Origin: Rugamonas rivuli
GTDB lineage: Bacteria; Pseudomonadota; Gammaproteobacteria; Burkholderiales; Burkholderiaceae_D
Assembly: GCF_009380165.1 (NCBI RefSeq)
Contig: NZ_WHUF01000006.1
Span: 248,001 to 312,000, forward strand
Direction of reading: 5' to 3'
Length of the DNA stretch: 64,000 nt
Below, in pieces: positions 27,456 through 36,059 of the stretch. Position 1 is the first letter of the stretch. Each line of letters opens with the position of its first letter. The notes beneath the pieces were generated by a model. It was given only the letters and a program-made list of their open reading frames with translations. It was not told the DNA's origin and did no database searches. Both the position numbers and the translations under genes were made by a program.

Positions 27456-28035
27456 TGATGCGGTCCAGCGCCACGTCGTGACCGTCGCTGTCGAACTGTA
27501 TCTGCAGGCACTGGTAGGCTATCCCCAGTGTCTGCGGACGCGGTGAGCGCGCCAGCGTGCGGTCGTAGAAGCCGCCGCCGTATCCCAGCCGGTAGCCCTG
27601 CGGATTAAACCCCAGGCACGGCACCAGCAGCGCCGGCGGATACGCCTGCTGCAAGCGCAGGTCGGCCGGCACCGCCACCCCCATCGCATCCTTGACCATC
27701 GCCTCGCCGATGCGCCATTCGGCAAACTCCAGCGCCGCATGTTTTTCCACCACCACCGGCAGTAGCAGCCGCGCGCCCAGGCGCTCCAGCTCCGCGTAGG
27801 CCGGCTGCAGATCCGGCTCGTCGCGCAGCGGCCAGTACACGCCCAGCGCCGCCGGCCGCGCGGCCTGCCACCATGCGATCACCTGTTCGCCGATCTCGCG
27901 GTCCCACGCGGCGCGTGTGGAGGCATCCAGCGCGCGCCGCGCGGCCAGCAATTGCTTGCGTAAATCGGCCTTCGCCATAGGGGCCGGGGCTGGTGGTTCC
28001 GTCGTGGCGCGTGGTATTCTAGGGTCGCTGGTCAT
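27424..28035 (-). CDS. fau: 5-formyltetrahydrofolate cyclo-ligase
   Basis: 203 residues from the ATG at 28035, or 184 from the ATG at 27978 (MAKADLRKQ), which looks more family-like; neither has a good ribosome site. The signature GYGGGFYDRTL near residue 155 and LLVPCLGFNPQGYRLG mark the ATP-dependent enzyme that returns 5-formyl-THF to the folate pool. It is convergent with metF (32-base overlap) and divergent from the lytic transglycosylase, with only 35 bases between the longest starts. Confidence 0.9.
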   Translation of the reverse strand: MTSDPRIPRATTEPPAPAPMAKADLRKQLLAARRALDASTRAAWDREIGEQVIAWWQAARPAALGVYWPLRDEPDLQPAYAELERLGARLLLPVVVEKHAALEFAEWRIGEAMVKDAMGVAVPADLRLQQAYPPALLVPCLGFNPQGYRLGYGGGFYDRTLARSPRPQTLGIAYQCLQIQFDSDGHDVALDRIITELDAATTR

Positions 28036-28070
28036 AGGTTCAGATTTTCAAGACTTTAGAGAGTTGCACA

Positions 28071-30050
28071 TTGATTTCCGCTTTGAAATGGATAGCCGGC
28101 GCCGCCGCGATGACCGCCGTGGCATTGACCTCCCTGGCCCACGCCGACGACCTGGGTGACGACGGCCGCAGGGCGGACGACTCCTTCCTGCTGCTGCGCG
28201 ACGCCGTGCGCCAGGACGACGCCTCCAAGGCCGATTTCTACGCCGCGCGCCTGGGCGATTATTCCATTCCGTCTTACGTCGATTATTATCGGCTGAAACC
28301 GCGCCTGAAAGATGCCTCGTACGCCGAAATCCGCGATTTCATGAAGCGCTACGACGGCCAGGCCATCGTCGACCGCCTGCGCAACGACTGGCTGCTGGAC
28401 CTGGGCCGCAAGCGCGACTGGGCCACCTTCGACGAGCAGCTGCCGCTGTTCGTGCTGAACGACGACACCCAAGTCAAATGCTACGCGCTGCAATCGCGCG
28501 CGCTCAAGGGCCAGAAGGTGGCCGGCGAAGCGCGCGAGCTGCTCACCGCGCCGAACGGCTACGGCGAACCGTGCGCGGGCCTGATCGCCACGCTGTACCA
28601 GGCCGGCCAGTTCAACATCGACGACCTGTATGCGCAGCTGCGCCTGTCCGGCGAGTACAACGCCACCGGCCAGGCCCGCCGCATCGCCGCGCTGTTGGGC
28701 GGGAACGAGAAGAAGGCGGTGCAGGCGGTCGACCTGCCGGCCATCGCGCTGGCCAAGGGCGTGGGCAGCGGCCGTGTCGAACACGAGATCTACATCGTCG
28801 CCATCGGCCGCATGGCCAAGACCAGCACCAAGCTGGCGGTGCTGGCGCTGAACAAGGCCTCCTCCAAACTGAGCCCGCAGGAGCAGCAGGAAGCGTGGGC
28901 CGCCGTGGCGCTGCAATCGTCATATTCGCTGTCGCAGGAGACCACCGAGTACTGGCAGAAATCGAACGGCGCCGCGCTGTCTATCGACCAGATTCAATGG
29001 AAGACCCGCATCGCGCTGCGCAACGGCGACTGGAAGCAGGTGGAGAAGAACATCCGCTCCATGCCGTCGTCGCTGCGCGCCGATCCGGCCTGGGTCTACT
29101 GGCTGGGCCGCTCGCTGATGGTGCAAGCCGGTTCTATCCAGGCCACCGGCGAAGCGATGCAGCTGTTCCGCAGCATCGCCGACCAGTCCAACTTCTACGG
29201 CCAGCTGGCGCTGGAAGAAACTGGCAAGCTGATTACCATCCCGCAGCCAGGCCTGCCGATCGGCCAGTCCGAGGTCGCACCAATTGCGGCCAACCCGAAC
29301 TTCCAGCGCGCCATCAAGTTCTTCAGCATGCGCCTGCGCTTCGAAGGCACGCGCGAATGGAACTGGGGCCTGCGCGGCCTGAGCGAACGCGAACACCTGG
29401 CCGCCGCCGAATTCGCGCGCCAGAACAATATCCTCGACCGCATGGTCAACACCTCGGACCGCACCCGCATCCAGGTCGACTACACGCAGCGCTTCCCGTC
29501 GCCGCACATCGATATCATGCATCCGACCACGCAGACGCTGGGCCTGGACAAGGCCTGGGTGTACGGCCTGATACGGCAAGAGTCGCGCTTCATCATGGAC
29601 GCGCAATCGCACGTCGGCGCCTCGGGCCTGATGCAGGTGATGCCGTCCACCGGCCGCTGGGTCGCCAAGAAGATCGGCCTGGCCGACTTCGCGCAGGACA
29701 TGCTGAGCGACGTACGCACCAACATCCTGCTGGGCGCGAACTACCTGAACATGGTGCTCGGGAATATGGACGGCTCGCAGGTGCTGGCCACCGCCGCCTA
29801 CAACGCCGGGCCGGGCCGCCTGCGCTCGTGGCGTTCGACGCTGGTCAAGCCGATGGACAGCGCGGTCTTCATCGAATCGATCCCGTTCGTCGAAACCCGC
29901 ACCTACGTCAAGAACGTGATGTCGAATACGACCTACTACGCGGCCCTGTTCGAAGGCCGCCCGCAATCGTTGAAGGCGCGGCTGGGCACCGTCGCGCCGC
30001 GCGGCTACACCGAACAGGAACAGCAGGAGTCGAGCTTCGGCTCGCGCTAA
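28071..30050 (+). CDS. slt: Soluble lytic murein transglycosylase (Slt70 type)
   Basis: 659 residues. A TTG start at 28071 is chosen: GAGAG lies upstream and it gives a full signal peptide (ISALKWIAGAAAMTAVALTS, cut near AHAD); the next ATG would truncate that peptide. A long alpha-helical superhelix (about 40-470) leads to the C-terminal lysozyme-like SLT domain with the catalytic Glu in RQESRFIMDAQS, GASGLMQVMPST and ATAAYNAGPGR. It cleaves peptidoglycan glycan strands in the periplasm. The length agrees with E. coli Slt70. Confidence 0.95.
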   Translation: MISALKWIAGAAAMTAVALTSLAHADDLGDDGRRADDSFLLLRDAVRQDDASKADFYAARLGDYSIPSYVDYYRLKPRLKDASYAEIRDFMKRYDGQAIVDRLRNDWLLDLGRKRDWATFDEQLPLFVLNDDTQVKCYALQSRALKGQKVAGEARELLTAPNGYGEPCAGLIATLYQAGQFNIDDLYAQLRLSGEYNATGQARRIAALLGGNEKKAVQAVDLPAIALAKGVGSGRVEHEIYIVAIGRMAKTSTKLAVLALNKASSKLSPQEQQEAWAAVALQSSYSLSQETTEYWQKSNGAALSIDQIQWKTRIALRNGDWKQVEKNIRSMPSSLRADPAWVYWLGRSLMVQAGSIQATGEAMQLFRSIADQSNFYGQLALEETGKLITIPQPGLPIGQSEVAPIAANPNFQRAIKFFSMRLRFEGTREWNWGLRGLSEREHLAAAEFARQNNILDRMVNTSDRTRIQVDYTQRFPSPHIDIMHPTTQTLGLDKAWVYGLIRQESRFIMDAQSHVGASGLMQVMPSTGRWVAKKIGLADFAQDMLSDVRTNILLGANYLNMVLGNMDGSQVLATAAYNAGPGRLRSWRSTLVKPMDSAVFIESIPFVETRTYVKNVMSNTTYYAALFEGRPQSLKARLGTVAPRGYTEQEQQESSFGSR

Positions 30051-30075
30051 ACACCACACCAACCTTGGACGCATC

Positions 30076-30792
30076 ATGCAGACCACACAACTTGATCCCA
30101 GCCTGTCGCAAACCCTGGCCGCCGCGCGCGAGCCAGGCCTGACGCTCGTCATCGGCAACAAGAACTATTCGTCGTGGTCGATGCGTCCGTGGGTGGCGAT
30201 GACCGCCTTCGGCATCCCGTTCCAGGAAGTGCGCGTGCTGCTGGACCAGGACGACACCGCCAACCGCATCTGCGGCTACTCGGCCAGCGGCCGCGTGCCG
30301 GTGCTGCTGGCCGGCGAGATGACGATCTGGGACAGCCTGGCGATCTGCGAATACCTCGCCGAGCAGTTCCAGGAACTGCATCTGTGGCCGCAGGACGTGG
30401 CCGCGCGCGCGATGGCGCGCTCGGTCTGCGCCGAGATGCACGCCGGCTTTGCCGACCTGCGCACCTCGATGTCGATGAACATCCGCGCCAGTTATCCGGG
30501 CAAGGGCCGCACCAACGGCACCCAGGCCGACATCGGCCGCATCAGCGAAATCTGGGAGGAGTGCCTGTCCCGCTTCGGCCACCACCAGTTCCTGTTCGGC
30601 GATTTCTCCATCGCCGACGCCTACTACGCACCGGTGGTGCTGCGCTTCCGCACCTACGGCGTATCGCTGGCGCCGGCGCTGGACGCCTACTGCCAGCGCG
30701 TGCTGGCCCATCCAGCCGTGGCGCGCTGGGTCGATGAGGCGATGGCCGAAACCGAAACGGCGCCCAAGCACGACGCCGAAATGCCGGACTGA
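30076..30792 (+). CDS. Glutathione S-transferase family protein
   Basis: 238 residues. The N-terminal thioredoxin-fold domain contains NKNYSSWSMRPW (Ser as likely catalytic residue) and the glutathione-contact SGRVPVLL followed by WDSLAICEYLAE; the helical C-terminal domain ends near HPAVARWVDEAM. The subclass is unclear. It lies 25 bases after slt and 5 bases before cca, so it is likely in an operon with them. The substrate is not predictable. Confidence 0.88.
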   Translation: MQTTQLDPSLSQTLAAAREPGLTLVIGNKNYSSWSMRPWVAMTAFGIPFQEVRVLLDQDDTANRICGYSASGRVPVLLAGEMTIWDSLAICEYLAEQFQELHLWPQDVAARAMARSVCAEMHAGFADLRTSMSMNIRASYPGKGRTNGTQADIGRISEIWEECLSRFGHHQFLFGDFSIADAYYAPVVLRFRTYGVSLAPALDAYCQRVLAHPAVARWVDEAMAETETAPKHDAEMPD

Positions 30793-30797
30793 CGACC

Positions 30798-32069
30798 ATG
30801 CAGATTTATGTAGTCGGCGGCGCCGTGCGCGATGAACTGCTTGGCCTGCCGGTCAAGGACCACGATCACGTCGTCGTCGGCGCCACACCGGACGACATGC
30901 TGGCCAAGGGCTTCCGCCCGGTCGGCAAGGACTTCCCGGTGTTCCTGCATCCGAAGACGCAGGAAGAATATGCGTTGGCCCGCACCGAACGCAAGACCGC
31001 GCCGGGCTACAAGGGTTTCGTGTTCCACACCTCGCCCGACGTCACGCTGGAAGACGACCTGGTACGCCGCGATCTGACCATCAACGCCATCGCCCGCGCG
31101 GACAACGGCGCGCTCACCGACCCATACGGCGGCAGGCGCGATCTGGAGCTGCGCATATTCCGCCATGTCTCCGAAGCGTTTGCCGAAGACCCGGTGCGCA
31201 TCCTGCGCGTGTCCCGCTTCGCCGCCCGCTTCAGCGAGTTCCGCGTGGCGCCGGAAACCAATGCGCTGATGCGGCAGATGGTGGAGCAGGGCGAAGTCGA
31301 TGCGCTGGTGCCGGAGCGCGTGTGGCAGGAACTGGCGCGCGGCCTGATGGAGCACAAGCCATCGCGCATGCTGGAAGTACTGCGCGACTGCGGCGCGCTG
31401 GCGCGCATCCTGCCGGAGCTGGACGTGCTGTGGGGCGTGCCGCAGCCGGAGAAGTGGCATCCCGAAATCGACACCGGCATCCACATGCTGCAGGTGATCG
31501 ACTGCGCGGCGGAAGCGGGCCACGAACTGGCCACGCGCTTCGCCTGCCTGATGCACGACCTGGGCAAGGGCGCAACGCCGCCGGAGCACTGGCCGGCGCA
31601 CCACGGCCACGAAGGCCTGGGCGTCAAGCTGGTGGAGCAGGTGTGCAAGCGCCTCAAAGTGCCCACGGAATGCCGCGACCTGGCCGTGATGACAGCGCGC
31701 GAGCACGGCAACGTCGGCCGCGCCTTGCAGCTGCGGCCCAACACCATCGTCACTTTGTTCGAACGCTGCGACGCCTTCCGAAAGCCGGCGCGCTTCTCGC
31801 AGATGCTGCTGGCGACCGAATGCGATTCACGCGGCCGCATCGGCCCGAGCGTCAGCTTCCGCGACGCGCCCTTCCCGCAATTGGTTTACCTTGAAACGGC
31901 ACTTGCGGCGGCACGCGGCGTCAACGCCGGCGAGATCGCGCAAGGCTGCGCGGCCAACCCGCAGCGCATCCCGGAGCTGGTGCATCGCGCCCGGGTGACG
32001 GCGGTGAAAGTGGCGCTGCGTGCCGGCGACGCCGACGGCGAGGACGAAGCGGGCATGCCGATATCATGA
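30798..32069 (+). CDS. cca: Multifunctional CCA tRNA nucleotidyltransferase
   Basis: 423 residues. Adds and repairs the CCA end of tRNA. The head domain shows GGAVRDELLG, the metal-binding DHDHVVVG (class II form of DxD) and RRDLTINA; DPVRILRVSRFAARF is the neck; the C-terminal HD phosphohydrolase domain has MHDLGKGATPPEHWP and HHGHEGLG, which makes it the multifunctional form. The stop overlaps the GNAT gene start as ATGA. Confidence 0.96.
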   Translation: MQIYVVGGAVRDELLGLPVKDHDHVVVGATPDDMLAKGFRPVGKDFPVFLHPKTQEEYALARTERKTAPGYKGFVFHTSPDVTLEDDLVRRDLTINAIARADNGALTDPYGGRRDLELRIFRHVSEAFAEDPVRILRVSRFAARFSEFRVAPETNALMRQMVEQGEVDALVPERVWQELARGLMEHKPSRMLEVLRDCGALARILPELDVLWGVPQPEKWHPEIDTGIHMLQVIDCAAEAGHELATRFACLMHDLGKGATPPEHWPAHHGHEGLGVKLVEQVCKRLKVPTECRDLAVMTAREHGNVGRALQLRPNTIVTLFERCDAFRKPARFSQMLLATECDSRGRIGPSVSFRDAPFPQLVYLETALAAARGVNAGEIAQGCAANPQRIPELVHRARVTAVKVALRAGDADGEDEAGMPIS

Positions 32070-32737
32070 GCTCCATCGACCTGTTCCAGAATCCGCTGCG
32101 CCGTTGGGGCAAGGATGGCAAGCGCCGTCCGACGGTGCTGGTCAAGGAGCTGCGCGAGCGCGATCGGCGGCGCATGGTCAAGCATTTCATCGGGCTGGAA
32201 GACAGCGATCGCCTGCTGCGCTTCGGCACCGTGCTGCCGGACGAGCAGGTGGAGAACTACGTCAACCGCATAGCCTTCTCGCGTGACATGGTGTTCGGCG
32301 TGTACAACCGCATGTTCAAGCTGGTGGCGGTAGGCCACCTGGCGTTCGCGCCGCGTGATGAGTCCAAGAGTGCCATCACCGAGAAGGACAGGGTGGCGGA
32401 GTTCGGCGTATCGGTCAGCCGTTCGGCGCGTGGCCTGGGCATCGGCTCCAAGCTGTTCGAACGCGCCGCCATCCACTGCCGCAACAACGATGTCGACACG
32501 TTGTACATGCACTGCCTGTCGTCCAACAAGACGATGATGCACATCGCGAAAAAAGCCGGCATGGAAATCCATCGCGACTACGGCGAGGCGGACGCCTATC
32601 TGAAACTGCTGCCGGCCAATCCGGCCAGCATGCTGCAGGAAGCGCTGGACGAGCAATTCGCCACGCTGGACTACACCCTCAAAGCCAACAAGCGCATCGC
32701 CGCAAAATGGTTCGATCGCCTCACCGGCCGAAAATAA
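32066..32737 (+). CDS. GNAT-family acetyltransferase
   Basis: 223 residues. The GNAT core is visible: VAVGHLAFAPRD (strand 4), FGVSVSRSARGLGIGSKLF with the acetyl-CoA loop RSARGLGIGS, and LYMHCLSSNKTMMHIAKKAGM. The N-terminal 30 residues are basic. Translation is coupled to cca by a 4-base overlap, which could hint at an RNA- or protein-modifying task, but the substrate is unknown. Confidence 0.88.
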   Translation: MSSIDLFQNPLRRWGKDGKRRPTVLVKELRERDRRRMVKHFIGLEDSDRLLRFGTVLPDEQVENYVNRIAFSRDMVFGVYNRMFKLVAVGHLAFAPRDESKSAITEKDRVAEFGVSVSRSARGLGIGSKLFERAAIHCRNNDVDTLYMHCLSSNKTMMHIAKKAGMEIHRDYGEADAYLKLLPANPASMLQEALDEQFATLDYTLKANKRIAAKWFDRLTGRK

Positions 32738-32823
32738 ATCTCTCTCCGTTAGAACCTTTGCTGCGCGGCCGGGTATGAACGGTCGGACAAGATACGCAAC
32801 CGGCAGTAGAACCCACTAATCCC

Positions 32824-33168
32824 GTGTCGTCGATGACTTATTTTTGCAGCACGCAGTTGCTGGCGCCGGACTTCGCCGTCTGCTTACGCTTGCTGTTGCT
32901 CTCGCCTGCGCTGGAGGAGTGTGTGTTCAGGGCCGGGCTGCAGGAATGGATGATGCGCCAGCGACCGTCGGCGCGGTCTGGGCCCGTACTGATGTCGGCG
33001 GCGGCTTTCGGCTTGCTGCATCTGGGCTCCGGCTGGCAGCATGCGCTGGCGGTGCTGGCGCCGGGACTGGCGCTGGCGCTGCTCTACCAGCGCAGCCGAA
33101 GCTGGACTTGGTGCGCGCTGGCACACAGCGCCATGAATGCCTTTGCGATCTCTGTCTGCGGCTTATAG
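32824..33168 (+). CDS. mrtJ: MrtJ-type glutamic intramembrane protease (CPBP family)
   Basis: 114 residues from the GTG at 32824 or 111 from the ATG at 32833; neither has a clear ribosome site and the frame is open back to 32779, so the N-terminus is uncertain. Three membrane segments carry the CPBP/Rce1-like active site: EECVFR near residue 31, FGLLHLG near 62 and LAHSAMNA near 100. The very next gene ends in a JDVT-CTERM sorting tail, the known partner of MrtJ. Its job is probably to cut that tail in the inner membrane. It is shorter than most CPBP proteases. Confidence 0.8.
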   Translation: MSSMTYFCSTQLLAPDFAVCLRLLLLSPALEECVFRAGLQEWMMRQRPSARSGPVLMSAAAFGLLHLGSGWQHALAVLAPGLALALLYQRSRSWTWCALAHSAMNAFAISVCGL

Positions 33169-33201
33169 ATCAATTTTCAGATCAAACTTCAGGAGAGTGT
33201 C

Positions 33202-35343
33202 ATGACAGGCTTGTTATCAAGGGTATTCCGGCTGCGATGGACTGCGGTCCTGCTGGCCGGTGTGATGGGGCCGGGCGCCAACGCGGCCGATGCCTTGAAC
33301 GGCAAGAGCCTGTATCTGAACGGGCCGGTGGGCGGCGGTGCTTCGTGCACCACCTGCCACGGTGCCTCGCCGGCGAATAACGTCAACAATATCCAGGCGG
33401 CGGCCAACCAGCCGTCCGTCATCCAGAACGCCATCGCCGCCAACAAGGGCGGCATGGGTGGACTGTACAACGGCAAATTCAGCGCGGCGGAACTGGCCGA
33501 CCTGGCGGCCTTCATCGGCAACCCCAATGTGGTCGCGGCGCCGGCAGCCTCGCTGGCGCCGGCCAGCCTGACCTTCAGCGGCACCACGATAGGCCAGACT
33601 GCCGGTCCGCTGGCCGCCACCTTGAGCAATACCGGCAATGCCGCACTCAATATCGGCACCATCTCCATCGGCGGCGCGGCGGCGGGCGATTTCAGCGTTG
33701 CCGGCGGCACTTGCGCCAACGGCGTCGCCGTCGCGGCGGGCGCCAGCTGCACCGTGCAGGCCAGCTTCAAGCCGACGGCTGCGGGCGCACGAGCGGCTTC
33801 GCTGACCATCACGCATAACGCCACCGGCGGCAGTAGCAGCGTTGCGCTCAGCGGCACCGGCAACGCCACGCCGCAGGCCACCATCGCGCTGTCTGCGGCC
33901 AGCGTCAATTTCGGCACGCTGTTGACGGGCACTCCGTCGCTCGTATCGACCATCACGGTCAGCAACAGCGGAACGGCCGCGCTGAACTTCACTTCCATCG
34001 CGCTTGGCGGCGCCAATGCCGGCATCATCACGCAAGGCGGCAGCTGCGCCGTCGCCGCGCCGGTGCCGGCGGGCGGCAACTGCACGGTGACGCTGCAAGC
34101 GCTGCCCGTCGCTGCGGGCGCCTTCACCGCCAGCCTGACGCTGGCTTCCAATGCGTCCAACGGCAATGCGACGGTCGGCGTGTCCGGCGTGGCTGCCACG
34201 CCAGCACCGGCGTTGACGGCGACGCCGTCGGCCATCGCTTTCGGCTCGCAGACCATCGGTGCGGCCGCAGTGGCGCAAACGGTCACGCTGGCCAACACCG
34301 GCAATGTCGTCATCAGCTTCAGCAAGATCGGCTTGAGCGCGGCCAGCGCGGCCAGCTTCAGCCTGGGCGCCAGCGATTGCGGCGCAACCCTGGCGGTGGG
34401 CGCCAGCTGTGCGGTGCCGGTGCGTTTCGCTCCGACGGCGGAAGGCGCGGTATCGGCAGCGTTGGCGGTCAGCTCGAACGCGACGGCGCTGCAGGTCGGC
34501 ATCACCGGCACGGGCACCAAGCAGGCCACGGCGACGCCGGTGCTGTCCGAAACCGGTCCGATTGTTTTCGCCGATACGCAGGTCGGTAGCAGCGCGGCGG
34601 CACACACGACGACACTGTCCAACAGCGGTAACGCCTCGCTGACCATCTCCACGCTGACGCTGGGCGGCAACCAGCCGGGCGACTTCGTCCTCGGCGGCAG
34701 CTGCGTGGCCGGCGGTACGGTCGCTCCCGGCGGCAGCTGCACGCTGACCACGGCGTTGAAGCCCACCGCCGCAGGCGCGCGCAGCGCAGACCTGCTGCTG
34801 GTGACGGACAGCGGCGCGCAATTCCACCTGGCCTTGAGCGGCAACGGCGTCGCCGTCGTCATCACCACGCCGTCGCTGACGATTGCGCCGCAGAGCTTTG
34901 ATTTCGGTGCCGTCGTTATCGGCGCCACTTCGCCGACGCGCCGCTTCACGCTGACCAACAGCGGCAGCGCCGCCGTCACGCTGGCCAGCACCGCCTACAC
35001 CGGCCCTTTCGCCGCCGTGGCGGACAGCACTGGCTGCGCGGCCTTCCCGGTCACGCTGGCGCCTGGCGCCTCGTGCGATCTGGTGGTGAGCTACACGCCG
35101 GTCAATGCAGGCAGCAACAGCGGCAGCGTGGCGATACAGTCCAGCGTCGCCGGCAGCAGCTGGACCATCGCGCTGAGCGGCCAGGGCACGGCAGGTGCGG
35201 CCAATGCCGCACCGTCGAACCGGGGTGGCGGTGGTTGCTCGGCATCGGACGACGTCAACGATCCGATGATGGTGTTCCTGGTGATCGCAGCGGCTATCGC
35301 CATCGGCTGGCGCCGTCGTCAATCGAAACGCATTGGAGGCTGA
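33202..35343 (+). CDS. Cytochrome c / choice-of-anchor-D protein with JDVT-CTERM tail
   Basis: 713 residues. Signal peptide about 1-28 (ends GANA); a small cytochrome c domain with heme motif CTTCH at 49-53 and possible axial Met85; then five tandem choice-of-anchor-D immunoglobulin-like repeats of about 105-110 residues (roughly 118-665), each with an F-G start, SNTGNAAL-like strand and a CxV/FxPTAAG segment. The tail from residue 675 is GGGGCSASDD, VNDP, a hydrophobic helix and WRRRQSKR, matching the JDVT-CTERM pattern. Inference: an exported heme protein held, then released or re-anchored, by the protease encoded 33 bases upstream. The TlpA gene follows after one base. Confidence 0.85.
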   Translation: MTGLLSRVFRLRWTAVLLAGVMGPGANAADALNGKSLYLNGPVGGGASCTTCHGASPANNVNNIQAAANQPSVIQNAIAANKGGMGGLYNGKFSAAELADLAAFIGNPNVVAAPAASLAPASLTFSGTTIGQTAGPLAATLSNTGNAALNIGTISIGGAAAGDFSVAGGTCANGVAVAAGASCTVQASFKPTAAGARAASLTITHNATGGSSSVALSGTGNATPQATIALSAASVNFGTLLTGTPSLVSTITVSNSGTAALNFTSIALGGANAGIITQGGSCAVAAPVPAGGNCTVTLQALPVAAGAFTASLTLASNASNGNATVGVSGVAATPAPALTATPSAIAFGSQTIGAAAVAQTVTLANTGNVVISFSKIGLSAASAASFSLGASDCGATLAVGASCAVPVRFAPTAEGAVSAALAVSSNATALQVGITGTGTKQATATPVLSETGPIVFADTQVGSSAAAHTTTLSNSGNASLTISTLTLGGNQPGDFVLGGSCVAGGTVAPGGSCTLTTALKPTAAGARSADLLLVTDSGAQFHLALSGNGVAVVITTPSLTIAPQSFDFGAVVIGATSPTRRFTLTNSGSAAVTLASTAYTGPFAAVADSTGCAAFPVTLAPGASCDLVVSYTPVNAGSNSGSVAIQSSVAGSSWTIALSGQGTAGAANAAPSNRGGGGCSASDDVNDPMMVFLVIAAAIAIGWRRRQSKRIGG

Positions 35344-35344
35344 C

Positions 35345-35839
35345 ATGAAACCGATCTCGATCGCAATGCTGCTGGCCGCCGTGCTCAGTGCCGCTCCGGC
35401 CTGGGCGCTGGAAAAGGGTAGCGCCGCACCGCAGTTCGATCTGCAAGGATTGGACGGCGCGGTGAAGCTGGCCAGGCTGCAGGGCAAGGTGGTGTACGTG
35501 GACTTCTGGGCTTCGTGGTGCGGTCCCTGCCGGCAGTCCTTCCCGTGGATGAACGAGATGCAGGCCAAGTACGGCGCCAAGGGCCTGCAGATCGTCGGCG
35601 TCAACGTCGACGCCAACAGCGCCGATGCGCGCCAGTTCCTGACGACGACGCCGGCGCGTTTCGCCATCGGCTTCGATCCGCAGGGCGCCACGCCGCGCAG
35701 CTACGGCATCAAGGGCATGCCGAGCAGCGTGTTGATCGGCCCGGACGGCAAGGTGCTGCTGGAGCATTCAGGCTTCCGCGAGGCCGACCGCGCCGAGCTG
35801 GAAAGCAAAATTCAAAACGCATTGGGAGCCGTCAAATGA
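35345..35839 (+). CDS. TlpA-like periplasmic thioredoxin
   Basis: 164 residues from the ATG at 35345 (GGAGG upstream). Signal peptide about 1-21 (ends AWA); thioredoxin fold with active site WCGPC near residue 58 in YVDFWASWCGPCRQSF and the cis-Pro loop GIKGMPSSVLIGP. Such proteins reduce periplasmic disulfides, often for cytochrome maturation or metal insertion. It starts one base after the JDVT-CTERM gene and overlaps the DUF4266 gene by 4 bases; DsbD, which could supply electrons, is encoded in the same cluster. Confidence 0.92.
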   Translation: MKPISIAMLLAAVLSAAPAWALEKGSAAPQFDLQGLDGAVKLARLQGKVVYVDFWASWCGPCRQSFPWMNEMQAKYGAKGLQIVGVNVDANSADARQFLTTTPARFAIGFDPQGATPRSYGIKGMPSSVLIGPDGKVLLEHSGFREADRAELESKIQNALGAVK

Positions 35840-36051
35840 AAACGCTGCTGCTGATCGCACTGACCGCCGGCCTGTCCGGCTGCGCCTCGCTGGGTAATGT
35901 GCAGCCCTGGGAAAAGGGCACGCTGGCGCGCACCGAGATGACGTTTAACGACGGCCATATGTTCACACGCTTCGACGACCATATCTACACCAGCCGCGAG
36001 GCTTCGTCCGGCGGCGCCGGTGTGGGTGGCGGCGGTTGCGGCTGCAATTGA
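35836..36051 (+). CDS. DUF4266 small lipoprotein
   Basis: 71 residues. A lipoprotein signal peptide ends in the lipobox LSGC with Cys16. The mature part has QPWEKGTLARTEM and FDDHIYTSREAS, then a Gly-rich tail ending GGGGCGCN with two further cysteines. This is the DUF4266 pattern. Function unknown. The start overlaps tlpA as ATGA, and DUF3570 starts 8 bases later, so it is tightly bound to this cluster. The terminal CGC could be a metal site or thiol substrate of the adjacent TlpA, which is a guess. Confidence 0.85.
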   Translation: MKTLLLIALTAGLSGCASLGNVQPWEKGTLARTEMTFNDGHMFTRFDDHIYTSREASSGGAGVGGGGCGCN

Positions 36052-36059
36052 GGACCACC

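Noticed and set aside
27424..28071. 6S RNA next to the 5-formyl-THF cyclo-ligase gene
   Set aside because: In enterobacteria 6S RNA adjoins this gene, but only 35-92 bases lie upstream here and no long bulged helix is visible.
32738..32823. Possible longer N-terminus of the MrtJ-type protease
   Set aside because: The frame is open from 32779 but contains no start codon before the GTG at 32824 and no hydrophobic segment.
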